A stretch of DNA of 64,000 nucleotides, taken from Symbiodinium natans (Eukaryota; Sar; Dinophyceae; Suessiales; Symbiodiniaceae). Every line of letters starts with the position of its first letter. The stretch's first letter is position 1. The DNA lies in assembly GCA_905221605.1 (NCBI GenBank), contig CAJNDS010000050.1, forward strand, positions 75,001 to 139,000, read 5' to 3'. A program made the position numbers and the translations under genes. Below are positions 55,201-61,777 of the stretch, piece by piece. The notes under the pieces are model-generated. The model made no database searches, was not told the origin of the DNA, and saw only the letters and a list, made by a program, of their open reading frames with translations.

Positions 55201-57832
55201 CCCTTCGGGCTGGAATAACGGTCTGAAGCGGAATAGTCGACTATCCCCCGCTTGGACGGGAATTTTGGACTGCGGGCCGAAATTCCCTTTTGAAGTATTT
55301 GTAGGCTTTAGCAGTTTGTGAAAACTGGGGCATGGAATTTGCTATCACTGGGCCAATGATGATCCGACCGATTTCGTGACATGCTGCCAGTTCTGAGCAT
55401 CTAGTGGCCCCTACATGATAATGAACGATCAAGTCTCGAAACCTGTCCATCAGGTTCCAAACGTGAGTGGAGCAACAACTTTCCATCCTGGTCTGCTTGG
55501 TTCCTTGGGAGCAGGCAGTCGGAGCACCTGCCCCAGCTCACCACCAGACAGCTTCTTCTCAATCTCCCTTGTCCTGGCGAGTCGCCCAAATTCAATTATA
55601 CAGAAAAAAGTATTATATATATATATATGTATATAGATTGTTTTCTTTTTTTTTAGGGGGGGGGGGGGGGGGGGGTTGGGGCACGGCTGTGCTTGGGATG
55701 CTTTTGAGGCTCCTGATTGAATGGTACCACATGGTGCCATCCATCCATTGCAGGCCCTTCTCTTCACACTGCTTGATGATGTCCGCTAGCTCGGCCACCG
55801 TACCTTGGGATCTTCCCCCTATATCAACAGTCCTTAATAGTACCCCCTGTTACAATCCCTAGTAAGGACTGTTAGTATTATATAAGGGGGAACATCCTTT
55901 CCGGGGTACTATAATGCCTATTAAGGAGCTTAGTAGATGGGGGGAACACATCCCCAACCGTGCCTCCCATCGGCTTCTCAGAGTAGATATGCTTGCCTCG
56001 CGAGATCGCTTGCACGATCTTCTCATTGCGCAGGCCCGTGGGCAGCGGGACGTAGAGCACATCCACGTCGTCCCGCGCGAGCATCTCGTCGTAGAGCATT
56101 CCCTCCCCGCAGTCGTGCTCCTTGCAGAACTCCTGGGCCTTCTGACGATCTCGAGACGCGACTCCGACCACCTCCATACCGTGCTTGAGGCCGGGCAACA
56201 CTTTGCCCACAATGGACGCTGTGCTGAGAATGCCAACCCGAACCTTCTCCGACATGGCAACAGATGCAAAAGCAAAAGCAGCTTCGGAGCGGCGGGATGG
56301 GGACCCGATCTTTTGAGCTGCACGCCTTCGCGAGCTTTGGCTCTCACGTTCGACCTCCCTTGCGGGCAGCGGGCCAGCTCTCAAAATCCGGGTCCCTTGA
56401 AAAAGGTACCCGAAATACAAGGCTCCAAGGGGCCATAACTTAGGGAAAAGCCCCAAGGGCGTGCGTGCAGTGCCTCCTGGGGAAACTCGCAGAAGCGCGC
56501 CGTCTGCCATCCCTTCCTTGGCAGGGTTTGGGGAGTTTGGGGTTTGGGGTTTAGTGTTTAGGTTCTGGGAGTTTGGGTTTGGAGGGGGGTTAAGATTTAA
56601 GGTTCAAGGTTTACCGGGGCTTTCTTTGCAACTCGTCGGGCTTCCGGGGCGCCAGTTGCTTAAAGGGTTTAGGGTTTTAGGGCTTTGGGGTTTAGGGGTT
56701 TAGGGGGTTTAGGGGCTTAGGGGGCTTTGGGGGGTTTAGGGGTTTAGGGGTTTAGGGGTTTAGGGGTTTAGGGATTTAGGGAGTTTAGGGGTTTAGGGGT
56801 TTAGGGGTTTAGGGGTTCAGGGGCTAATGGGTTTGGGGCTTGGGAGGTTTGGGTTTAGGGTTCTCAGGGTTTGGGGGCTAGGCTCTTCGGGACTTGCGAC
56901 CCTAAACCTCAAACCCAAACCCTCAACCCGAAACCCTAACCCTGAACCCCAAACAAACCTAACCGTAGGCCCCAACACGACCCGAGAGAAGCCAGGCCAC
57001 GTCTGTTGCGAGTGGGATAGTAGCTCGGTGACCTCGGCTTAGACCCGTGGTGAGAGCCCAGGTTTGGCGTGGACGGTTCTTTTGCTGCCATCATGCCCCC
57101 CAAAAACGACCCCTGCGGCCGCCGGCAAAAACCCTCCGCTGCGAGCAGCTTTGGCTTGGGGGGATTCATAACACCCCAACCTCCAGCGGGTCCACCCGAA
57201 GTCCCTAAGCCCTAAGCCCTAAACCCTAAGCCCTAAACCCTAAACCCTAAACCCTAAACCCTAAACTCCACTCAAGTTTCAGGAGCTTTCGTGACCTGGC
57301 GAGGCGAGGCGCAGGGCCCAAAGATGCTTCTGGCTGATGGGTCTGACAGGCCTGAACCCTGAACCCTTAAGGTTTAGCGTTTAGGGTTTAAGGTTTAGGG
57401 TTTAGGGTTTAGGGTTTAGGGTTTAGGGTTTAGGGTCTTAAACCCTGCTGGGTAAACCCTTAAACTCTTAAACCTTTGAGCCCTTAAACCTTTAAACCCC
57501 CCTTAAACCCTCTAAACCCTCAAATCCTTAAGCCCGCCTCTTAACTCCTACAGTCCCGACTCCATGCCGCAGACAGTTCAAGGGCCCCCCGGCCGGATAG
57601 TCGGGTTCCTGCACTGGGTGGGAGTTGGGGATTGTCTTTTGTTGCAAGCCCCCTGTTGCACATGGGTAGCTCTCTACATGTGTCCCCTATAGAATACGGG
57701 GGGCTTATGAACAAGGACCCCCAAAAGGGACCCTAAGTAAGAGAACTACCCACATGGTGGCCCTGAGGCATTGCCCAGGGGTATTCGGGCTTCCCGTCCT
57801 CGGAGGTACACTTCACGATCCGGTACTTGAGC
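34338..57832 (-). CDS. CEP104: CEP104/FAP256-like ciliary tip and centrosomal protein
   Basis: A gene of 23.5 kb reconstructed from about 30 short exons whose phases agree. In order it encodes an N-terminal jelly-roll domain, a charged coiled coil, a TOG (tubulin-binding HEAT) domain and a C-terminal zinc-finger array, which is the domain order of CEP104 (FAP256 in Chlamydomonas). This family sits at the tips of ciliary and cytoplasmic microtubules. About 540 codons were found. Missing are the first exon with the start codon (an upstream exon must end in phase 2 before 57832), one or more exons between 52745 and 48733, and most of the region between 48244 and 43006. Donors are mostly GC, with some GA and GT; acceptors are AG|G. 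One intron (53750-56473) contains a whole oxidoreductase gene; another (36960-40993) contains a 3.4-kb transposon. The four exon blocks are given separately. Confidence 0.85.
35629..35722. mobile_element. diverged MITE, relative of 27325-27426
   Basis: Begins GTTTGCTCAAGAAACCCAAAAG and ends TTCTGGGTTCTGAAGCGA, with an AT-rich centre. It lies within a CEP104 intron. Between it and the zinc-finger exons, 35300-35370 holds CCCTAAA units. At 35395-35505 there is a minus-strand open stretch ([20 protein letters not shown]) that may be a further CEP104 exon. Confidence 0.5.
35870..43006 (-). CDS. CEP104: CEP104 exons: TOG domain
   Basis: Exons in phase: 42972-43006 ([11 protein letters not shown]), 42813-42880 ([13 protein letters not shown]...), 42689-42720 ([11 protein letters not shown]), 42351-42402 ([17 protein letters not shown]), 42155-42184 ([10 protein letters not shown]), 41856-41906, 41701-41805 ([17 protein letters not shown]), 41217-41305 ([19 protein letters not shown]), 40994-41054 ([14 protein letters not shown]), 36855-36959 ([18 protein letters not shown]), 36507-36556 ([17 protein letters not shown]) and an exon from 36352 ([12 protein letters not shown]). 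A linker exon from 36048 reads [11 protein letters not shown]. The order of helices matches the TOG domain of CEP104. The transposon, an AT palindrome and microsatellites lie in the 4-kb intron between 36959 and 40994. Confidence 0.8.
36965..37007. repeat. (AT)n microsatellite, insertion target of the transposon
   Basis: A TA-dinucleotide run lies directly left of transposon copy 2. The same run continues right of the element (40424 onward), so the element split a microsatellite. Confidence 0.9.
37008..40423 (-). mobile_element. large non-coding DNA transposon, copy 2 (3416 bp)
   Basis: It is the reverse complement of the element at 13361-16349, with the same termini (GGGCGTCCGCCTATTGCGG at the left, CCGCTATAGGCGGTGACCC at the right). 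It is flanked by ATATATAT on both sides (37000-37007 and 40424-40431), compatible with an 8-bp target duplication. It is longer than copy 1 by 427 bp, almost all explained by an internal 424-bp tandem duplication. It lies within an intron of CEP104. No transposase frame is present, so an enzyme would have to act in trans. Confidence 0.9.
37984..38831. repeat. 424-bp tandem duplication within transposon copy 2
   Basis: The segment starting CCTAAGCCGGCAATTCAACC occurs at 37984 and again at 38408. Each unit ends at GGTGACG. The two units differ at a few sites near their ends (for example CACAGGGCTATGCC versus CATGGGGTTGTGCC). Copy 1 has a single unit. Confidence 0.9.
40424..40979. repeat. AT-rich palindrome with (ATAC)n and (TA)n
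   Basis: The phrase TTCTATGCACACATACGATA at about 40447 recurs inverted at about 40870-40890 (TATCGTATGTGTGCATAGAA), each followed by ACAGACATACATACATCATAC or its inverse. The intervening 370 bp are (ATATATAC)n and TA-rich. The whole forms an inverted repeat with arms of at least 60 bp. Confidence 0.9.
42504..42614. mobile_element. MITE with 7-bp target duplication AGAGCTG
   Basis: 111 bp bounded by AGAGCTG on both sides (42497-42503 and 42615-42621). The ends are weak inverted repeats (TGTCACACACAATACTCCCC against the inverse of GGGGGATATATAGACACA). It lies inside the CEP104 intron between the 42351-42402 and 42689-42720 exons. Confidence 0.75.
43330..43600. other. AT-rich stretch of degenerate trinucleotides
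   Basis: Locally AT-rich (ATAATGAGAATAACG-type) within GC-rich surroundings. It resembles the trinucleotide-like tracts at 49440-49780 and 51020-51330. It is open in one + frame for about 100 codons but of simple composition. It lies within the poorly resolved CEP104 interior. Confidence 0.5.
43681..43860. repeat. TTTAGGG array
   Basis: About twenty units, with TTCAGGG and TTTCGGG variants. Confidence 0.9.
44175..44276. mobile_element. MITE-like element
   Basis: Ends CTGTGTGGGGGGTTTTCGAAA and TTTCGTAAACCCCCGTGTGG, with interior AGGGACCCCAATAAGGTACC. It is the same family as 13048-13158 and 29827-29941. A (CA)n microsatellite lies at 44394-44420 and another at 44781-44804. Confidence 0.75.
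44931..45044. mobile_element. MITE with long inverted repeats
   Basis: Ends GGAGGTTCATGGGTAGTTGTAA and TTATAACTACCCATGAACCTTCC. The interior has AAGTGGGTTATAAGTGGG. It is related to 30707-30839 and more weakly to 36686-36806 (GGAGGCTCATGGGTACTTAT...). Confidence 0.85.
45199..45846 (-). CDS. long open frame, strand ambiguous
   Basis: A minus frame of 215 codons (for example [20 protein letters not shown]) overlaps a + frame of 154 codons (for example [18 protein letters not shown]). Both have plausible composition and neither matches a family I know. It lies inside the CEP104 span where exons for the variable middle region are expected. I cannot decide between a CEP104 exon, a nested gene and chance. 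Confidence 0.25.
   Translation of the reverse strand: MFLQWLWDHSPNHLLRLCFDCAGVARQGRRSYRSVTEAPGAPGVSMTLYEDVLLMPGRMRQQQLPFQMRCQCRVLGVGFGAFSATVPKLASCTMPPVQPSRCCFELFRVAAVRPLAILLACTQQTSSVATDGMAGILSASTPIRRSRAVLRNITCSDFRTPSAGSTAKPYPSSARAGDRRVWASCTLTCVTHGVYASVSQREAAVRSKTVRVRGP
45960..46055. repeat. GTAGTCGTAGAAGTA-type trinucleotide tract
   Basis: Degenerate (GTA)(GAA)(GTC) triplets, comparable with the tracts at 49440 and 51020 but in the opposite base phase. Confidence 0.6.
47585..47980 (+). CDS. possible + strand coding stretch, unidentified
   Basis: A 131-codon + frame whose last 100 codons have good composition ([20 protein letters not shown]..., ...[20 protein letters not shown]) and end in a stop at 47980. 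The minus frame over the same bases is also open. If real, it is antisense to CEP104 within one of its introns. No homology is recognised. Confidence 0.3.
   Translation: MNWERGLVMAAGLRSLILITTQTLRETFFDVRQPSRILAEAFEAKPRPPHAFTRKLCCHPSSRQVTPVFGFPSRSHDFCFVPKLSTKNDGRHVDEALWQRNCSNGVAKHYSIDAHTEFPQRMFKLLNMSCL
48244..48733 (-). CDS. CEP104: CEP104 exons: coiled-coil segment with microexons
   Basis: Four exons: 48679-48733 ([18 protein letters not shown]), 48555-48577 (GLQICELE, only 23 bp), 48345-48374 ([10 protein letters not shown], 30 bp) and 48244-48284 ([13 protein letters not shown]). Phases run 0-1, 1-0, 0-0, 0-2 without error. Two 'EDYDxAKxxK' repeats are recognisable, as in the UVR-like coil of CEP104 that follows the jelly roll. 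Donors are GC, GC, GA and GC. The TTTAGGG array at 48179-48219 lies just downstream. Confidence 0.8.
49212..49312. repeat. TTAGGGC variant heptamer array
   Basis: About fourteen GGGCTTA units, a homogenised variant of the telomere-like heptamer (G to C change at the seventh position), started by one TTTAGGG. Confidence 0.9.
49440..49790. repeat. degenerate trinucleotide tract (ACT/ATT/TAC)
   Basis: Almost every third base keeps a pattern of TAC, ATT, ACT, GTA triplets for 350 bp. A similar tract lies at 51020-51330. It is AT-rich and stands out from its GC-rich neighbours. A degenerate expanded triplet repeat is the simplest reading. Confidence 0.6.
49960..50045. repeat. C-rich run and 22-bp tandem repeat
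   Basis: A C-run of 18 at 50016-50033, followed at 50080-50118 by two tandem copies of a 22-bp unit containing GGGCTGCGTTTCAAAAACC. From 50390 to 50870 a loosely repeated phrase (TAAGGTCTGGCCCTAAA..., AATATGCGCAAATG...) recurs about six times at 60-110 bp spacing. No exon is recognised. Confidence 0.6.
50866..50985. repeat. C-rich low-complexity tract
   Basis: About 120 bp of CCCCCCTCAACCCCC type. Confidence 0.9.
51020..51330. repeat. degenerate trinucleotide tract
   Basis: TACTACTATTACTAC-like triplets with point changes for about 310 bp, ending at the CCCTAAA array 51334-51416. Confidence 0.7.
51334..51416. repeat. CCCTAAA array
   Basis: About twelve perfect units. Confidence 0.95.
52157..52260. 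repeat. (AT)n microsatellite
   Basis: About 100 bp of TA dinucleotides with a few ATACAT or ATCAT interruptions. The flanking minus-strand sequence 51970-52150 is open in two frames (one reads [20 protein letters not shown]) and may contain the CEP104 exon that should follow 52745. Confidence 0.9.
52438..52565. mobile_element. MITE-like element
   Basis: Ends CTATGTGGGTACTTCCAAGAA and TTCGGAAACCCCCATATG, with interior GGGGACCCCTTATAT and AAGGACCCC. It is a relative of the 13048/29827 family. Confidence 0.65.
52596..52724. repeat. TTTAGGG array abutting a CEP104 exon
   Basis: About seventeen units that end 20 bp from the donor of the 52745-52811 exon. Confidence 0.9.
52745..57832 (-). CDS. 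CEP104: CEP104 exons: N-terminal jelly-roll domain
   Basis: Nine exons in perfect phase: 57775-57832 ([19 protein letters not shown]), 56998-57032 ([12 protein letters not shown]), 56474-56516 ([14 protein letters not shown]), 53711-53749 ([13 protein letters not shown]), 53534-53571 ([13 protein letters not shown]), 53221-53269 ([16 protein letters not shown]), 53010-53072 ([20 protein letters not shown]), 52892-52956 ([20 protein letters not shown]) and 52745-52811 ([19 protein letters not shown]). The motifs [29 protein letters not shown] and ARELKSV.VD match the CEP104 family. Between the third and fourth exons lies the complete oxidoreductase gene. Confidence 0.9.
53405..53500. repeat. 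(AAT)n tract
   Basis: AATAATAAT with interruptions, in a CEP104 intron. Confidence 0.85.
53584..53670. repeat. CCCTAAA array in a CEP104 intron
   Basis: About twelve units (CCCTAGA and CCCTGAA variants) between the 53534-53571 and 53711-53749 exons. A TTTAGGG block in the opposite orientation occupies 53770-53890 in the next intron. Confidence 0.9.
54066..56255 (-). CDS. Gfo/Idh/MocA family NAD(P)-dependent oxidoreductase (359 aa)
   Basis: Five exons: 55964-56255, 55713-55803, 55528-55573, 54782-54896, 54066-54601; total 1080 nt, ending TAA. The N-terminal Rossmann fold shows [12 protein letters not shown] for dinucleotide binding. SEKPMGG carries the EKP motif typical of the family. Then come [49 protein letters not shown] and the C-terminal sheet domain. 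The pattern is closest to the plant At4g09670-like and dihydrodiol dehydrogenase-like subgroup; the substrate is unknown, and cytosolic location is inferred because no targeting sequence precedes [10 protein letters not shown]. Donors are GC, GA, GT and GC; all acceptors are AG|G. The start at 56255 is preferred: an earlier in-frame ATG at 56510 lies within a CEP104 exon read in another frame. Length is normal for the family. Confidence 0.92.
55604..55680. repeat. (TA)n, T-run and G-run inside intron 2
   Basis: Short TA repeats at 55613-55635, then T9 and a G-run of about 22. It lies within the 139-bp GA-AG intron 55574-55712. Confidence 0.9.
55804..55963 (-). mobile_element. introner-like MITE forming intron 1 of the oxidoreductase
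   Basis: The 160-bp intron begins (minus strand) AG|GCACGGTTGGGGATGTGTTCC and ends GGGGGAAGATCCCAAG|GTACGGT. Just inside the flanking repeat GG(C/T)ACGGT lie inverted ends TTGGGGATGTGTTCCCCC and GGGGGAAGATCCCAA. The left copy of the direct repeat supplies the GC donor; the right copy supplies the G of the AG acceptor. This is the expected layout for a transposon that created the intron on insertion. Confidence 0.8.
56524..56950. repeat. TTTAGGGG-type octamer tracts
   Basis: Irregular TTTAGGGG and TTTGGGG units between the CEP104 exons at 56474-56516 and 56998-57032, switching to CCCTAAA-like at 56900-56945. Confidence 0.85.
57183..57530. repeat. CCCTAAA and TTTAGGG tracts facing each other
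   Basis: CCCTAAA units at 57205-57268, TTTAGGG units at 57366-57438 and CCCTTAAA at 57440-57520, all within the CEP104 intron between 57032 and 57775. Confidence 0.85.
57659..57757. mobile_element. MITE-like element in a CEP104 intron
   Basis: Ends CACATGGGTAGCTCTCT and AGAGAACTACCCACATGGTG; interior AAGGACCCCCAAAAGGGACCC. It lies 17 bp downstream (minus sense) of the 57775-57832 exon. Confidence 0.7.
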
Positions 57833-58744
57833 CTCGCAAGTCAAGGAGCCCCAGCACCCAATATGTGGGACTTCAAAGGGCTCCAAGGCTTCTGGCCAGC
57901 TGAGGGATGCCGAGGTATGCTTCGGGATGCTTGGGGCTTAGGGCCTAGGCGGCGCGCCTCGTGCCTCCCGATGCCATCAGAGAAACGCCTCAGCCTGCAG
58001 ACGCATCGGGCTCCAGAGATAACGCCTTCCTTTAAGAACCCAACTCCCGGGGACCTGGAACCCAACTCGTTCTCCCAGCCCCACCTCGCTCCCAAGCTTT
58101 CGGATCTCGGAGGCGCTCATCACATCGGGCTCATCAGCTTGATGTCCGGCTTAGGGCTTTCCTTGTTTCCTAGCGAGCGATACTGCTTTCTGCTCTGTGG
58201 GGGGGCACTTTTTTTTCGGTCTGCTGGGCAAACGGCTGTTGCTGTTGCAGCGGGGCGTGTGGTGCGACATGGTGCGACGCGGTGCGGTGGTGCAATGAAC
58301 CCAGGTTGTCGTGTCATGTTACATCATGTTCTCATGTCCTCAGCGGCTGCAGAGGAGCCCACGGCAAGCCGCACAGGGACCAAGGGTCCTGCTCCTTCAT
58401 CCCGAACCCGAAGCCTGAAACGAAGCTGCACCCGACAACCTCGGCGCGCAAACCCTGCTGCCGGAGCGCGGGGAAGCGATGGACCAGCACCCCGGAGGTT
58501 CCCAGCATTTCCTGCGGACAGTACTGGACAGGCGCAACGCAGCACCGATCTAAAGATGCGTGATCCTGGAAAGCTCATGACAGCAGGACTCTGGCAAGCA
58601 ACGGCAAGACTCACTTCAGGAACTGCTGAAATCAAACTGCACATGCCTTCGAAGACGCACGCAGATTTCTCCCTCTCTCTCTCAACAGGATTGGGGCGAA
58701 GGGCAAAAGCGAAGCCTCCACCTTGCGCAGGCTGCGTGCCCTGA
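57827..58744. other. GC-rich open region, strand ambiguous
   Basis: A + frame of 305 codons and minus frames are open at once. A minus stretch at 58340-58520 reads LVHRFPALRQQGLRAEVVGC and looks protein-like. The first CEP104 exon with the start codon should lie somewhere in this interval or just beyond. No call is made. Confidence 0.3.
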
Positions 58745-58799
58745 TAAGGGACTCGTCCAGCAGATGCTGGAGGCCTTTTGCTCTTTTTCGCATTCCTTT

Positions 58800-59000
58800 C
58801 TAGAGTTCTGTCTGTACTTCGTTCATTTTTTTTCATGCCCCCTCACCCCTGGGCAAGTGTGTGCTTTTCTCCCTTCTCTGTCTGTCTTCATTTATTCGTG
58901 TCTTGCTTTCTTTCTGTCCTTCTTTCTTTCCTTCTTTCTTTCCTTCTTTGTTTCATGGGGCCCAGGGGCTTTCTCTCTCTCTCTCTCTCTCTCTCCCACC
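58800..59000. repeat. CTTT / TC pyrimidine tract
   Basis: TTTCTTTCCTTC units at 58910-58950 and (CT)n at 58972-58995. Confidence 0.85.
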
Positions 59001-59238
59001 CCAATCCCGCTCCTGGTGCAGCGCGTCCACGGACCTGCGCTTCTCCTCCTGTCGCCTGGGCGTCGTGCACTGGACAGCGCCTCTGTGAAGCTGCCAAGGC
59101 TGGAGCACACGAAACTCTGTTTGGAGGCCCTGTATGGCATTCCTGTGAAAAATCGAGGAAAATGACCTTCAACAGAGCTCCTGGAACACTGAACCCCAAG
59201 TCCACAACCCCTAAAAGCCCCGAGAATCCCCTCAGGAC

Positions 59239-61101
59239 CTGGCAGCTCGTTCGCGCGCAGCTCTTCACGTCGGTCGTGCTGGGTCTTGAGCTCAGCTAGC
59301 TCCTCTGGGCTTGAGGACGTCCGGGAGTCATCCGTTCTACGCAAACATCTCTTCCCTCTCTTCCCCACTTAGACTGTGAGTTTTTACACACATATGTACA
59401 TGCACGCTCGCCCAGCGACCCCCCCCCCCCCCCCCCCCCCCCAAGATCCACAACTACACTTACGAATCCAAATTTCGAATGCAACCGCTTGACTTTCAAG
59501 ATTTTCAGATTACCAGATTTCCACCTCTAAGATTTCGATTTCGCGAGGGGCAAATGCAGGGAGGCATCTGATGACCCCCCTCCTGTCCAAGACCACAAAG
59601 CAATCCTGGAGTAAGAGCCTTTGAGTCCTCGCACATCTTTGTTTTTTTGGTTTTCCCTACTGTTTTGGGGTATTCCGGTCGAAGAAACCAAAAACTCGAG
59701 TTTTGGATTGGTTTTCGCTAGCCCAAGACAGAAAGAATACGAACATTAAATAGTAAATAGAAAACAACCAAGCGTTTTGTTTGCGAGGGTCTGTAGGTCT
59801 GTGCGGTGTGTCTGTGTGTATGTACCTGTGTGAGAATGTATACACAGAATGTCACATCTCAAAAGCGATGATGGGGATGGTGGCGGCTGCTCAAGCAAAG
59901 CTCCGATCATGATTGGCATACGAGGTGTTACAGCGGTGTACCTCTGTTCGTCCCTTAGCCCTTAGCTCCTAAACCTTAAACCCTAAACCCTAAACCCTAA
60001 ACCCTGAACCCTAAACCCTAAACCCTAAACCCTGCCCCAAAAGGTCCAGCAGGATCTCCTCCTGCATGGCTTTGACAGCCTTGGGCCGCTAGAGCCCGCT
60101 TGCCAAAGGCTTGCAAAAGCGACGGGTGTCGTTTCGGGCTTGAAAATGTGGGGGTTTGGGGTTTAGGGTTTAGGGTAGTTTAAGGTTTAGGGTTTAGGGG
60201 TTTAGGGGTTTAGGGGTTTGGGGTTTCCACACACGCAATGGTTAGCGAGCTGGGAAAGTCAACGGAATCGGCAAATCGCCATCCGGCTGCAGCCAAGGAG
60301 CACGGCATTCTGACAAAGTGTCCTGCAAGCCAGCAACCTTGGCGCATGGTTAAAACCACCACTGCTCCAGGCCGCCCATGAAAGCACCAATCAACTAGGC
60401 ACCCAGCTGATGCTTTGCTGGGCCCTTCTGGCCTGACTGACCATGCATGCTCTGGGCCATCAGCAGGAAAAGGAGCTTGCGACACTGACCCGGCCTCCTT
60501 TCGTCTTTGAGGAGATGAAGCGATGTCTTGGAGCACACGGAGGTTGAAACCCCAGGCTAAACTCCAGCAAGCACAGGAAAGACCGTCCCAGCACAAGTGT
60601 GGATGGCAAGTGGTCGCTGACTAAGAGCAGGTCCCAGCATGCCGCTGCAACGACAAGCACCAGCGCCTAAGTGGACAGGGGTGCACCTTGCCCCAATTTC
60701 AATGACTCATATGAAACACGGTGGATATTACTGCTGTTGGTGAGTGTATAGAAGGTTCCTTTTTGATGTTGGTGAGTGTATATACCGGGTGTCCTTCTGG
60801 GGGTACAAGAAATATATACCCTGCTTATCCCTGCTTCATATTGCGCCGGCGCACGGCTGCTCGAAGGTCAATCCGGACCTGCAAGTCTCAAGGTTTAGGT
60901 TTAGGTTTAGGGCTTCCTGTTTCAGGGTCAAGGGTTTCGTGACCTCCTCGTATATGTCCAGGGCTTGCCACGCGCGATTCTTGCGGGATGGTGCTGGCAG
61001 CAACCTGACTACACCACGGCCGCCTCCAGCGAGCGCTCGGGGAGAAGCCTCGCTGCATCTACACGGACAAAGTTCATCAACTCTGGGTCTCTTTTGGGCA
61101 C
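59239..61101 (-). CDS. unidentified multi-exon gene upstream of CEP104
   Basis: Three firm exons: 61024-61101 (26 codons, VPKRDPELMNFVRVDAARLL...) after TTTTAG|G with a GC donor; about 60036-60079 (AVKAMQEEILLDLLG) after CCCAAG|G; and 59239-59302 (ELAELKTQHDRREELRANEL) after CAGAG|G with a GT donor. Helical, charged composition suggests a structural or coiled protein. A further candidate upstream is about 61130-61240 (AVQFDCVLKRLCHLTPLLAS). The family is not recognised and exon order is inferred from position only. Confidence 0.5.
59418..59442. repeat. poly-C run
   Basis: About 23 consecutive C residues. Confidence 0.9.
59969..60034. repeat. CCCTAAA array adjoining an exon
   Basis: About nine units ending directly at the donor of the exon 60036-60079. 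TTTAGGG units of opposite orientation lie at 60155-60225. Confidence 0.9.
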
Positions 61102-61481
61102 CTAAAACAGTGGCCCTTCCATGCGTCAGCGAGGCTGCCCCTGAGTACCCAGTCAGGGTATTCACTGGCCAAAAGGGGCGTCAAGTGGCAAAGGCGCTTT
61201 AACACACAGTCAAACTGAACTGCGAGCCTTACGTTACGAAGGCCATACATCCTTCGACGACATCCCAAGGAACCTTTCAGGTTCCACCTGATCCCATGGC
61301 CACGGCCCCAAAATCGGCCGAAAGCCCAAACTATCAATCAAAAGCAAGATTTCAAGCCCCGAACCCGAACCCCGAGCGTGGTTTGAAAGGCCTCAGCCTC
61401 ACCCTAAAGCCTGGAAGACCCGAAAGCTAAACCCCAATAACCGAAACCCAAAAACATCATAAAGTCCCAAAATCAAAACCC

Positions 61482-61570
61482 CTAACCCTAAACCCTAAAC
61501 CCTAAACCCTAAACCCTAAACCCTAAACCCTAAACCCTAAACCCTAAACCCTAAACCCTGAACCCTAAAT
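61482..61570. repeat. CCCTAAA array
   Basis: About twelve units. A TTTAGGG array of opposite orientation follows at 61683-61750, separated by about 110 bp. Confidence 0.9.
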
Positions 61571-61777
61571 AACCGAAACTCTGATTCCTGAAAGCGTGTG
61601 TTGGGCCCCCGGGCCCCAGAAGTAGCGCCGAGGCCGCCACCAGGAGTGGACCAAGGGCTGCCAGGGCCTTGGTTTTCGGGGTTTAGGGGGTTTAGGGTTT
61701 AGGGTTTAGGGTTTAGGGTTTAGGGTTTAGGGTTTAGGGTTTAGGGTTGATAAGGTTTAGGGTTTAGGGTTTTGGGT

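Noticed and set aside
55878-56510. Longer N-terminus for the oxidoreductase starting at 56510
   Set aside because: The extra stretch overlaps a CEP104 exon (56474-56516) in another frame and has no targeting-peptide character; the family normally begins close to the [10 protein letters not shown] start.
57827-58744. 305-codon + strand gene
   Set aside because: The opposite strand is equally open and GC-rich, the composition is low in structure-forming residues, and it overlaps the CEP104 exon at 57775-57832 on the other strand.
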